Assembly: GCF_943913695.1 (NCBI RefSeq)
Contig: NZ_CALTZE010000183.1
Span: 1 to 5,621 of the forward strand
Source of the DNA: an uncultured Marmoricola sp.
GTDB lineage: Bacteria; Actinomycetota; Actinomycetes; Propionibacteriales; Nocardioidaceae
DNA: 5,621 bases
Reading direction: 5' to 3'
Shown: positions 1 to 5,587 of the stretch, one piece after another
Layout of the letters: each line of letters starts with the position of its first letter
Position numbering within the stretch: the first letter of the stretch is position 1
Notes under the pieces: model-generated
What the model was told of the DNA's origin: nothing
Seen by the model: only the letters and a program-made list of their open reading frames with translations
The model's database searches: none
Position numbers and translations under genes: made by a program

Positions 1-33
1 CGTCCCGACCGGCCACTCCGTCCCGGCCGGCCA
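1..33 (+). repeat. Two-copy 18-bp repeat in the Pro-rich linker
   Basis: A 15-base word (CGTCCCGACCGGCCA at 1-15) recurs at 19-33 with one mismatch (A to G), a period of 18 bases or six codons. It yields V-P-T-G-H-S followed by V-P-A-G-Q-G. The array may extend leftwards outside the window. It suggests a low-complexity, repeat-expanded linker ahead of the membrane domain. Confidence 0.5.
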
Positions 34-2398
34 GGGTGCCGGGCTGCCGGCGTACCCACCGCTGCCGCAGGCCTCCGGTCCCTCCCCCGACGGCCTCCCG
101 CCCGCACCTCGCCGGGGACTGGCCTCGGCGTCGGTGCCGGTCGTGCTGCTCTCCCTCGGCGGGCTGTGCCTGGTCGTCTTCGCGGCGATCTTCCTCGGCG
201 TCGCGTGGGACCTGCTCGGGCTCTGGGGCCGCAGCCTGGTGATGCTCGGCGTCACCCTGCTGCTCGCCCTGGGCGCTGCGCTCGTGACCCGCCGCGGCCT
301 GCGCGCGTCGGCGGAGACCCTGTGGGTCGTGGTGGGCGTGGTGCTGGCGCTCGACCTCTACGCCGCCTCGGCCGCCGACCTGCTGGTCACCGGCCTCTCC
401 GGGCGGGCCACCTCCACCGTCGTGGGTGTGGCGCTGCTGGTGCTGGGCGCCGGCGTGGCGACGTGGGCGCGGCGTACCCGCTGCGAGCGACTCGTCGGCC
501 CGCAGGTGGTGGCGGTGCTGGGCCTCTCGACGCTGTGCGCTGCCCAGGTCTTCACCCGCGACCACCCGGCGGCTGCGGCCGCGGTGCTCGTGGGCGCCCT
601 GCTGCCGGTCGCGTGGGTGCTGTGGCGGCTGCGGCTGCCGTGGGCCGCCGGCGGCACCGTGGCGCTCGCCCTGCTGCACTGGCTGGTCCTGCTGCTGCTG
701 GGTGCCAGCCGCACCTCCACTCTCTTCGGCGACGGGGCCGACGCCACCTGGTGGTGGCCCCTGCTCGCCGCGGCGGCCTACGCCGTGGTGGTCGTGCTGG
801 TCCCTCGCGGCCGACTCTGGCCCGCGCTCGGCGACGGCGCCGAGGCGCTGGTCCGGAGCGTGGCCGCGGCCGCCACCCTGGTCCCGCTGCTCCTGCTCGT
901 CACCGCCGACCGGCTCACCGAGTCGGCGAGCCTCGCGGCGGTGCTCCTGTGCGTCGCCCAGCTCGGGCTGTGCCTGCTGCTCGCGCTGGGACCGGTCGTG
1001 TGGGCCCGGGGCGCCGCCCCGCTCGCGGCCCTCGGAGCCGTCGGTCTGGTCACCGACCTGGCCCTGCACCCCGCGGTCACGATCGGTGAGGCTCTCGCCG
1101 GGTCGGCCACCCTCGCGGCCGACCGCACGCTGCCGGCCGGGGGCGAGGTGCACCCGCTCGTGTGGCTGCTCCAGGCAGCGGTGGTGGCGCTCTCGGCCGC
1201 GGCGCTGCTGGGCGTACGCGGGCCGGGGCTGCTGGGGGTCTACGCCGACGGCCGGGCGCGGGGCGAGGCCCCGGCCCTGCGCGAGAGCGCCACCGCCCTC
1301 GCCGTGGGCGCGCTCGCCCTCGGCGGCTGGGGTGCGGTGCTCGCCGTCGGCCCGCTGCTGTGGGCGGCCGTGCTGGCCGGGCTGCTGGCCCTCGGCGCCA
1401 CGGGGTGGGCCGCGTGGTGGTTCCGCCTGCGACTCGCGCCAGGCCTGCTGGCCAGCGCCGGGTGCCTGTGGATCGGCGGGCTGGTCACCTGGCTGGCCCT
1501 GGCCAGCGACTCGCTGCTGCTGGAGGCCGTGGTGCTCACCGCCCTGTGCCTGCCGCTCGCGGCCGCCGGCGTGGCCCGCGACCTCGCGGGTGCCGCCTGG
1601 TCGGGCGCGGCGCTGCTCGGGGTGGCCGCGCTGCTGGGCGCCGGCGCCGTCGCGACCTGGGCGGCCTGGCTGGGCGCCGGGGCCGACGTCGGCGCCCTGC
1701 TGCTCGCGGCCTACGCCGCCGCCCTGCTCCTGCTGGCCCGGCACTGTGCGACCCAGCCGCCCGGGCGCCTGCTGCTCGAGCTGACGGCCGTGCCCGTGAC
1801 GCTCGCGGCGCTCCTGGTCGGCGAGCACGCAGCGATCGGCTCGTTGGTGCTGACCGTGGTCGCGACCGCGCTCGCGGTCTCCGGCAGCCGGCACCCCGAC
1901 CGGGAGCCGCTGGCCTGGGGCGCCGTGGTCGTCGCGCTGGTGGCCTTCGTCTGGCGCGGCGGCGCCGGCTTCGACCTGCCCGAGCTGGCCTCGCTGCCGG
2001 CCGGTGTCGTGCTGCTGGCCGCCGGGGCGCTGCGCCTGCAGCGCGACCCCGCGGTCTCCAGCGCCCGCGCGCTCGGCTCGGGCCTCGGTCTCGCGCTGGT
2101 GCCGAGCCTGCTGCTGACCCTGCCCGACCCGGTCACGCTGCGAGGTGCGCTCACGGCCGCCGCGGCGGTGGCCGTGCTGCTCGTGGGGGTGCTGCGACAC
2201 CTCTCGGCGCCCTTCGTCGTCGGTGCGGTCGCCACCGGGGTGCTCGTGCTGCGACACCTCGGACCGGTGGCCGACGCCGTCCCGCGGTGGATGGTGATCG
2301 GCGTCGTCGGTGTCGCCCTGCTGGTCGCCGGCATCACCTGGGAGGCCGGGCTGCGCAACCTCGCCCGCGCCCGCCGGTACGTCGTGTCCCTGAGGTGA
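2..2398 (+). CDS. Large polytopic membrane protein, SCO7613 C-terminal-domain type (5' partial)
   Basis: Function is unknown; the protein should sit in the cytoplasmic membrane. The frame is open from the window edge to TGA at 2396-2398, giving about 798 residues without a start. An in-frame GTG at 134 exists, but 44 open codons precede it and encode a Pro/Gly/Ala-rich, non-membrane stretch that reads like a linker, so I take the gene to begin upstream. From about base 134 the protein is an almost unbroken series of Leu/Val/Ala-rich hydrophobic segments, by eye some 20-24 helices, separated by short Arg/Asp/Gly turns. The C-terminus has a last helix followed by G-I-T-W-E and a basic tail ending Y-V-V-S-L-R. 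That ending, the length and the Pro-rich region before the helices match what I remember of actinobacterial proteins annotated as SCO7613 C-terminal-domain membrane proteins, which often start with a zinc ribbon (outside this window if present). No catalytic motif is visible. Family naming is from recollection; that it is a coding membrane protein is nearly certain. Confidence 0.9.
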   Translation, partial: VPTGHSVPAGQGAGLPAYPPLPQASGPSPDGLPPAPRRGLASASVPVVLLSLGGLCLVVFAAIFLGVAWDLLGLWGRSLVMLGVTLLLALGAALVTRRGLRASAETLWVVVGVVLALDLYAASAADLLVTGLSGRATSTVVGVALLVLGAGVATWARRTRCERLVGPQVVAVLGLSTLCAAQVFTRDHPAAAAAVLVGALLPVAWVLWRLRLPWAAGGTVALALLHWLVLLLLGASRTSTLFGDGADATWWWPLLAAAAYAVVVVLVPRGRLWPALGDGAEALVRSVAAAATLVPLLLLVTADRLTESASLAAVLLCVAQLGLCLLLALGPVVWARGAAPLAALGAVGLVTDLALHPAVTIGEALAGSATLAADRTLPAGGEVHPLVWLLQAAVVALSAAALLGVRGPGLLGVYADGRARGEAPALRESATALAVGALALGGWGAVLAVGPLLWAAVLAGLLALGATGWAAWWFRLRLAPGLLASAGCLWIGGLVTWLALASDSLLLEAVVLTALCLPLAAAGVARDLAGAAWSGAALLGVAALLGAGAVATWAAWLGAGADVGALLLAAYAAALLLLARHCATQPPGRLLLELTAVPVTLAALLVGEHAAIGSLVLTVVATALAVSGSRHPDREPLAWGAVVVALVAFVWRGGAGFDLPELASLPAGVVLLAAGALRLQRDPAVSSARALGSGLGLALVPSLLLTLPDPVTLRGALTAAAAVAVLLVGVLRHLSAPFVVGAVATGVLVLRHLGPVADAVPRWMVIGVVGVALLVAGITWEAGLRNLARARRYVVSLR

Positions 2399-2462
2399 CC
2401 CCTGACGTGAGCCGGGGTGTGCCTGGGGTGAGCCCGACGTCCCCGGCCTCGGACCCGGCCGT

Positions 2463-2474
2463 CATGATGGAGCG
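2463..2474 (+). promoter_or_regulatory. Putative leaderless promoter (-10 element) of the globin gene
   Basis: CATGAT at 2463-2468 matches the actinobacterial minus-10 pattern (A at position 2, T at position 6) and is followed by exactly six bases before the GTG start at 2475. Transcription would then begin at or next to the start codon. A GGAG at 2469-2472 lies only two bases from the GTG, too close for a normal ribosome binding site, which also favours a leaderless message. No convincing minus-35 box is seen. Confidence 0.45.
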
Positions 2475-2864
2475 GTGAGCACGTTCTACGACGAGATCGG
2501 CGGCAGTGCCACGATCCGCGCGATCGTGCACCGCTTCTACGAGGGCGTCGCGCAGGACGAGGTGCTGCGGCCGATGTATCCGGAGGAGGACCTCGGCCCG
2601 GCCGAGGACCGCTTCGCGATGTTCCTGGAGCAGTACTGGGGCGGCCCCACCACCTACTCCGAGCGGCGCGGCCACCCGCGGCTCCGGATGCGTCACGCCC
2701 CCTTCGCGGTCACGCCCGCGGCCGCCGAGCACTGGCTGACCCACTTCCGCGCCGCCCTCGACGAGGCCGACCTGACCCCCGAGCAGGACGAGCAGTTCTG
2801 GGGCTATGTCACGCACGCGGCCCAGTTCATGGTCAACACGATGGACGACCTCTCCGCCCGCTGA
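2475..2864 (+). CDS. glbO: Group II truncated haemoglobin (trHbO/GlbO type)
   Basis: Small cytosolic haem protein of 129 residues, the usual length for the 2-on-2 globin group II. The central block from F50 to F77 (FLEQYWGGP, TYSE, RGHPRLRMRHAPF) is very close to what I recall of Mycobacterium tuberculosis GlbO. Aligning by eye with a one-residue offset, the haem-pocket residues are all present: Tyr22 (B10), Tyr35 (CD1), proximal His74 (F8) and Trp87 (G8). In this family these shape ligand binding; proposed roles are oxygen handling, peroxide chemistry and nitric oxide tolerance. The start is GTG at 2475: the same frame has a TGA at 2403-2405 and no ATG or GTG between, so the start is forced and there is no Shine-Dalgarno at normal spacing. 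It lies 76 bases after the membrane protein and is convergent with the thioesterase gene, with 46 bases between the two stop codons. Nothing looks truncated or foreign. Identity is highly secure; physiological role is inferred from the family. Confidence 0.97.
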   Translation: MSTFYDEIGGSATIRAIVHRFYEGVAQDEVLRPMYPEEDLGPAEDRFAMFLEQYWGGPTTYSERRGHPRLRMRHAPFAVTPAAAEHWLTHFRAALDEADLTPEQDEQFWGYVTHAAQFMVNTMDDLSAR

Positions 2865-2879
2865 GCCACGCCGCACCAG

Positions 2880-2915
2880 CCGACGCCCAGGCCGACGCTC
2901 AGGCCGACGCTCAGG
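2880..2915. repeat. 12-bp tandem repeat, three copies, between convergent genes
   Basis: Three head-to-tail copies of CCGACGCYCAGG lie at 2880-2891, 2892-2903 and 2904-2915; copies two and three are identical and copy one differs by one base (C for T). On the minus strand the last copy contains the thioesterase stop codon (TGA, 2911-2913) and copy two supplies a second in-frame TGA (2899-2901). Because the period is four codons, copy changes keep the frame. I see no clear U-tract terminator in the 46-bp gap 2865-2910. Confidence 0.85.
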
Positions 2916-3729
2916 CCCCCGCGAGCTCCCGCTCCAGCGCGGCCCGGTGCGCCGGGGTCATCGGTGCCGGCCGCTGGGTGTCGGCGTCGAAGCAGACCGC
3001 GACCACGGTGGCACTGGCGAGCACGGCGTCGTCCGCCCCGACGAGGTCGGAGCGGAGGCTGAAGGAGCTGGTGCCGAGGTGCGCCACCCAGGTGCGCGCC
3101 TCCAGGTGGTCGCCGCGGCGTACGTCTCCCGGCAGCTCGACGTCGGTGCGGGCCACCACGATGTGGCCCCACTCCTCGCCCGGGGTGTGCAGGTCCATGA
3201 AGTAGCGCACGCGCGACTCCTGGAACCACTCGACCACGGCGTCGGGACGCGCGACCCCGTGCGGCCCCAGGTCGCGGGTCCGCACGGTCACCGGGTCGGC
3301 GTGGCGGTGGGGCAGCTCGCGGGTCGTGACCTCGCGCCACTCGTGCGCGGCGGCCGGGTCGGCCCACTGCTCCAGCGCGCGGAGCGCGGCAGGGTCGGAG
3401 ACCTCGAGGGTCGACTCGGCGCGCAGGTGGGAGGTCGGCTCCTCGTCGCCGTGGTGGCCACGCGAGCGCAGGGTCTGGGCGACCCTGACGGTGCCGTCGT
3501 CGACGGTGACCAGGTCGGTCCGCACCTCGGCATCGGCGCGCCCAAAGACCATCGGGGCGTCGAAGCCGAGCCGGTGAGCGCGCACCCGCACGGCGTCGGC
3601 GGCCAGGTCGTGTCGGCCGAGCCAGCCGTGCAGGCCCTCGTCGAGGTAGTCGAGGTAGCGCACGTTGTTGACGTGACCGAGCAGGTCCATGTCGGCGAAG
3701 CGCCGGCGGACATCGAGGTGGGCAGGCAC
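2911..3729 (-). CDS. Acyl-CoA thioesterase family protein with two hotdog domains
   Basis: Predicted soluble 272-residue enzyme that hydrolyses acyl-CoA (or acyl-ACP) thioesters. Residues 1-110 form a first hotdog domain opening with F-A-D13-M-D15-L-L-G18-H19-V-N-N, the 4-hydroxybenzoyl-CoA thioesterase-type active-site motif in which the second Asp is the expected catalytic acid. Residues about 145-250 form a second hotdog domain: R152-D-L-G-P-H-G, a helix VVEWFQESRVRYF, then a strand pattern LEARTWVAHLGTSSFSL typical of the fold. In domain two the second Asp of the D-x-D pair is Gly155, so only domain one looks fully catalytic; tandem hotdog proteins often form one functional unit from both halves. 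The start is GTG at 3727-3729, because an in-frame TAG sits seven codons upstream (3748-3750) with no other start codon between. It is transcribed divergently from the thiolase gene, which supports a role in fatty-acyl-CoA metabolism. The substrate cannot be read from sequence. Confidence 0.94.
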   Translation of the reverse strand: MPAHLDVRRRFADMDLLGHVNNVRYLDYLDEGLHGWLGRHDLAADAVRVRAHRLGFDAPMVFGRADAEVRTDLVTVDDGTVRVAQTLRSRGHHGDEEPTSHLRAESTLEVSDPAALRALEQWADPAAAHEWREVTTRELPHRHADPVTVRTRDLGPHGVARPDAVVEWFQESRVRYFMDLHTPGEEWGHIVVARTDVELPGDVRRGDHLEARTWVAHLGTSSFSLRSDLVGADDAVLASATVVAVCFDADTQRPAPMTPAHRAALERELAGA

Positions 3730-3750
3730 GCGCCGATCGTGCCAGGTCTA
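3730..3750 (-). promoter_or_regulatory. Putative leaderless promoter of the thioesterase gene
   Basis: Read on the minus strand, CACGAT (3741-3736) is followed by six bases and then the GTG start at 3729, the same spacing as upstream of the globin and MarR genes. An alternative minus-10, TAGACC (3750-3745), lies nine bases further upstream and contains the in-frame TAG that forces the start. No Shine-Dalgarno is visible in the 15 bases before the GTG. No good minus-35 box is evident for either choice. Confidence 0.4.
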
Positions 3751-3754
3751 GGCT
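3749..3754 (+). promoter_or_regulatory. Putative -10 element of the thiolase gene
   Basis: TAGGCT fits the TANNNT minus-10 consensus of actinobacterial housekeeping sigma factors. Transcription would start near 3761, giving a leader of about 45 bases before the ATG at 3806. It overlaps, on the other strand, the alternative minus-10 of the thioesterase gene. The minus-35 region is not recognisable, so this is a tentative call. Confidence 0.4.
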
Positions 3755-3763
3755 GGCGACTGG

Positions 3764-3777
3764 CTACCGGCCGGTAG
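3764..3777. promoter_or_regulatory. Perfect 14-bp palindrome, likely operator
   Basis: CTACCGGCCGGTAG is a perfect inverted repeat with no spacer, in the 76-bp divergent region between the thioesterase and thiolase genes. It would lie just downstream of the predicted thiolase transcription start, and its left edge touches the expected minus-35 position of the thioesterase promoter, so a bound repressor could affect both. Symmetric sites of this kind are typical of TetR-, MarR- or similar dimeric regulators; which one binds is not known. It is an unlikely terminator because no U-tract follows and no gene ends here. Confidence 0.6.
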
Positions 3778-3793
3778 TCCGCAACCCAGACCC

Positions 3794-3799
3794 AGGGAG
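3794..3799 (+). promoter_or_regulatory. Ribosome binding site of the thiolase gene
   Basis: AGGGAG with a six-base spacer to the ATG at 3806 is a good Shine-Dalgarno match. It confirms the start and makes the thiolase the only complete gene here with a clear leader and ribosome binding site, in contrast to its apparently leaderless neighbours. Confidence 0.75.
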
Positions 3800-3805
3800 C
3801 CCCCC

Positions 3806-5023
3806 ATGCCCGAGGCCGTGATCGTCTCCACCGCACGTACGCCGATCGGCCGCGCCGGCAAGGGCTCCTTGAAGGACTTCCGGCCCGACGACCTGACCGC
3901 GCTCGCGGTCAGCGCCGCGCTGGAGAAGGTGCCGTCCCTCGACCCCTCGACCATCGACGACCTGCTGCTCGGCTGCGGCCTGCCCGGCGGCGAGTCGGGC
4001 TTCAACATGGCGCGCGTGGTCACGACCCTGCTCGGGCTCGACACGGTGCCCGGCGCGACCATCACCCGCTACTGCTCCTCCTCCGTGCAGACGACGCGGA
4101 TGGCCTTCCACGCGATCAAGGCCGGCGAGGCCGACGTCGTGGTCTCCGCCGGCGTCGAGACCGTCTCCCGCTTCGGCAAGGGCACCTCCGACCACATCCC
4201 CGACACGGTCAACCACGCCTTCGACGACGCCCAGACCCGCACGACGCAGCAGGCGGAGGGCGGCACGACCTGGCACGACCCCCGCGAGGACGGCCTGCTC
4301 CCCGACGTCTACATCGCGATGGGCCAGACGGCGGAAAACGTCGCGACGCTGCGCGGCCTCTCGCGCCAGGAGCTCGACGAGTTCGGCGTACGCAGCCAGA
4401 ACCTCGCCGAGAAGGCGATCGCCGACGGCTTCTGGGAGCGCGAGATCACCCCGGTCACCACGCCCGACGGCACGGTCGTCACCGCCGACGACGGCCCGCG
4501 CGCCGGCGTGACCTATGAGGGCATCGCCGGGCTGAAGCCGGTCTTCCGCCCGGACGGGGTCGTGACCGCAGGCAACTGCTGTGCGCTTAACGACGGCGCC
4601 GCGGCCGTGGTGGTCATGAGCGACACCAAGGCCGCCGAGCTCGGCCTGACCCCGCTGGCCCGGATCGTCTCCACGGGTGTCAGCGCGCTCTCGCCGGAGA
4701 TCATGGGGCTCGGCCCCGTCGAGGCGAGCCAGCGCGCACTGGCGCTGGCCGGCATGAGCATCGACGACATCGACCTGGTCGAGATCAACGAGGCCTTCGC
4801 GGCGCAGGTGGTGCCGTCCTACCAGGACCTCGGCATCGACCTCGACCGGCTCAACGTCAACGGCGGTGCGATCGCCGTCGGCCACCCCTTCGGCATGACC
4901 GGGGCGCGGCTGCAGGCCACGATGCTCAACTCGCTGGACTGGCACGACAAGTCCACCGGCCTGATCACGATGTGCGTCGGCGGCGGCCAGGGCATGGCGC
5001 TGGTGCTGGAGCGGCTCTCCTGA
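3806..5023 (+). CDS. Thiolase, acetyl-CoA C-acyltransferase
   Basis: Soluble enzyme of 405 residues, the usual thiolase length, catalysing CoA-dependent cleavage of 3-ketoacyl-CoA to acetyl-CoA and a shortened acyl-CoA, or the reverse condensation. The N-terminus (EAVIVSTARTPIGRAGKG) is the standard thiolase opening. The nucleophilic cysteine is Cys90 in T-R-Y-C-S-S-S-V-Q; the C-terminal half has N-E-A-F-A (328-332), G-G-A-I-A-V-G-H360-P-F-G with the catalytic histidine, and C390-V-G-G-G-Q-G with the second active-site cysteine. All catalytic residues are therefore present. The Y-C-S-S-S form around Cys90 and the G-N-C-C-A-L-N-D-G-A-A segment (256-266) resemble actinobacterial FadA-like degradative thiolases rather than the classic biosynthetic M-C-G-S-G form; this is a by-eye judgement. 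It is divergent from the thioesterase gene and is followed 38 bases later by a MarR regulator gene. A palindrome in its leader suggests repression control. Chain-length preference and pathway (fatty acid, sterol or aromatic side chain) cannot be decided. Confidence 0.97.
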   Translation: MPEAVIVSTARTPIGRAGKGSLKDFRPDDLTALAVSAALEKVPSLDPSTIDDLLLGCGLPGGESGFNMARVVTTLLGLDTVPGATITRYCSSSVQTTRMAFHAIKAGEADVVVSAGVETVSRFGKGTSDHIPDTVNHAFDDAQTRTTQQAEGGTTWHDPREDGLLPDVYIAMGQTAENVATLRGLSRQELDEFGVRSQNLAEKAIADGFWEREITPVTTPDGTVVTADDGPRAGVTYEGIAGLKPVFRPDGVVTAGNCCALNDGAAAVVVMSDTKAAELGLTPLARIVSTGVSALSPEIMGLGPVEASQRALALAGMSIDDIDLVEINEAFAAQVVPSYQDLGIDLDRLNVNGGAIAVGHPFGMTGARLQATMLNSLDWHDKSTGLITMCVGGGQGMALVLERLS

Positions 5024-5049
5024 GCGGGGGCGACCTCACAGAAATCTCC

Positions 5050-5061
5050 TAGACTCCGCCC
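5050..5061 (+). promoter_or_regulatory. Putative leaderless promoter of the MarR gene
   Basis: TAGACT at 5050-5055 is a close match to TANNNT and is followed by six bases and then the ATG at 5062, so the message probably begins at the start codon. The TAG of this hexamer is also an in-frame stop, so no upstream start is possible. No Shine-Dalgarno is present. This suggests the regulator is not dependent on read-through from the thiolase gene. Confidence 0.55.
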
Positions 5062-5559
5062 ATGCCCCCTCTCTCGGACTCGGACGTCGAGTGGCTCGAC
5101 CCAGCGCAGCAGCAGGCGTGGCGCGCCTACATCATGGGCACCGAGCTGCTGCTCTCCCAGCTCGACCGCGAGCTGCGCGAGGAGCACGGCATCTCCTTCA
5201 GCGAGTACGAGATCCTCGTGCGCCTCTCCGAGGCACCCGGCCACCGGATGCGCATGGCCCTCCTCGCCGACGCCCTGTCCCACTCCCGCAGCCGGGTGAC
5301 GCACACGATCGCGCGCATGGAGCGCGGTGGTCTCGTACGTCGTGAGGCCGCCGCCGTCGACGGCCGCGGCGTCGAGGCGGTGATGACCGAGCGGGGGGCC
5401 GCACGGCTCACCGAGGCCGCGCCGACCCACGTGCGCGGGGTGCGCCAGCACCTGGTCGACCTGGCCGAGCGGCCCGACTTCGCCGCCCTCGGCCGGGTCT
5501 TCGACGAGGTCAGCGACCACCTGCTGGAGCACAAGCCGGCCGAGGCCGACATCCGCTGA
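5062..5559 (+). CDS. MarR-family transcriptional regulator
   Basis: DNA-binding dimeric regulator of 165 residues, typical for MarR proteins. An N-terminal dimerisation helix region (about 12-42) is followed by a winged helix-turn-helix: F-S-E-Y-E-I-L-V-R-L-S (46-56), the first HTH helix M-A-L-L-A-D-A-L (65-72), the recognition helix S-R-S-R-V-T-H-T-I-A-R-M-E (76-88), and a wing with the family-characteristic D100-G-R-G (R102) before M-T-E-R-G (108-112). The C-terminal helices (about 112-155) complete the dimer interface. The start is fixed by an in-frame TAG at 5050-5052. MarR proteins usually repress neighbouring genes and respond to small ligands, including phenolics and, in some members, acyl-CoA esters. 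Position 38 bases after the thiolase makes that gene, and perhaps the divergent thioesterase, candidate targets, but the link is inference. No truncation or unusual composition is seen. Confidence 0.95.
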   Translation: MPPLSDSDVEWLDPAQQQAWRAYIMGTELLLSQLDRELREEHGISFSEYEILVRLSEAPGHRMRMALLADALSHSRSRVTHTIARMERGGLVRREAAAVDGRGVEAVMTERGAARLTEAAPTHVRGVRQHLVDLAERPDFAALGRVFDEVSDHLLEHKPAEADIR

Positions 5560-5566
5560 TCCCGCG

Positions 5567-5583
5567 GGGCCGGGCCCCGGCCC
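5567..5583. terminator. GC-rich hairpin after the MarR gene
   Basis: GGGCCGGGCCCCGGCCC is a perfect inverted repeat around one central base, able to form a 7-bp all-GC stem with a 3-base loop starting seven bases after the MarR stop codon. No T-run follows on either strand, as is common for actinobacterial terminators. A second, weaker inverted repeat (GCTCAC at 5586-5591 with GTGAGC at 5598-5603, 6-base loop) lies just downstream. Terminator function is likely but unproven. Confidence 0.5.
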
Positions 5584-5587
5584 GTGC

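Noticed and set aside
134..136. GTG at 134 as the true start of the membrane protein
   Set aside because: The frame stays open for 44 codons upstream to the window edge and encodes a repeat-containing Pro-rich stretch consistent with coding. No Shine-Dalgarno or minus-10 element precedes 134.
2402..2434. Imperfect 12-base repeat (CTGACGTGAGCC and CTGGGGTGAGCC, 21 bp apart) upstream of the globin, as a possible regulator site
   Set aside because: Ten of twelve matches in such GC-biased sequence is weak, there is no dyad symmetry, and nothing supports binding. A weak ACCCC/GGGGT pairing in the same gap is also unconvincing as a terminator.
1162..2478. Long open frame in another plus-strand frame within the membrane-protein gene (438 codons)
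   Set aside because: Its product is almost wholly Ala/Arg/Gly/Pro, the usual signature of a shifted frame in high-GC DNA. The overlapping hydrophobic frame is clearly the real one.
2464..2478. Mini-ORF ATG-ATG-GAG-CGG-TGA overlapping the globin GTG, as a possible translational coupling leader
   Set aside because: It is only four codons, has no ribosome binding site, and its bases are better explained as a minus-10 element; it is also just the end of a shadow frame.
2334..2876. Open frame on the minus strand across the globin gene (180 codons)
   Set aside because: It has no family signature and is antisense to a globin with complete conserved residues, so it is a shadow frame.
3764..4945. 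Long open frame on the minus strand opposite the thiolase gene (393 codons)
   Set aside because: It is a by-product of strong third-position G/C bias. Its translation is low-complexity (G/A/V/R/H/D-rich) with no recognisable motif, while the plus-strand thiolase has every catalytic residue.
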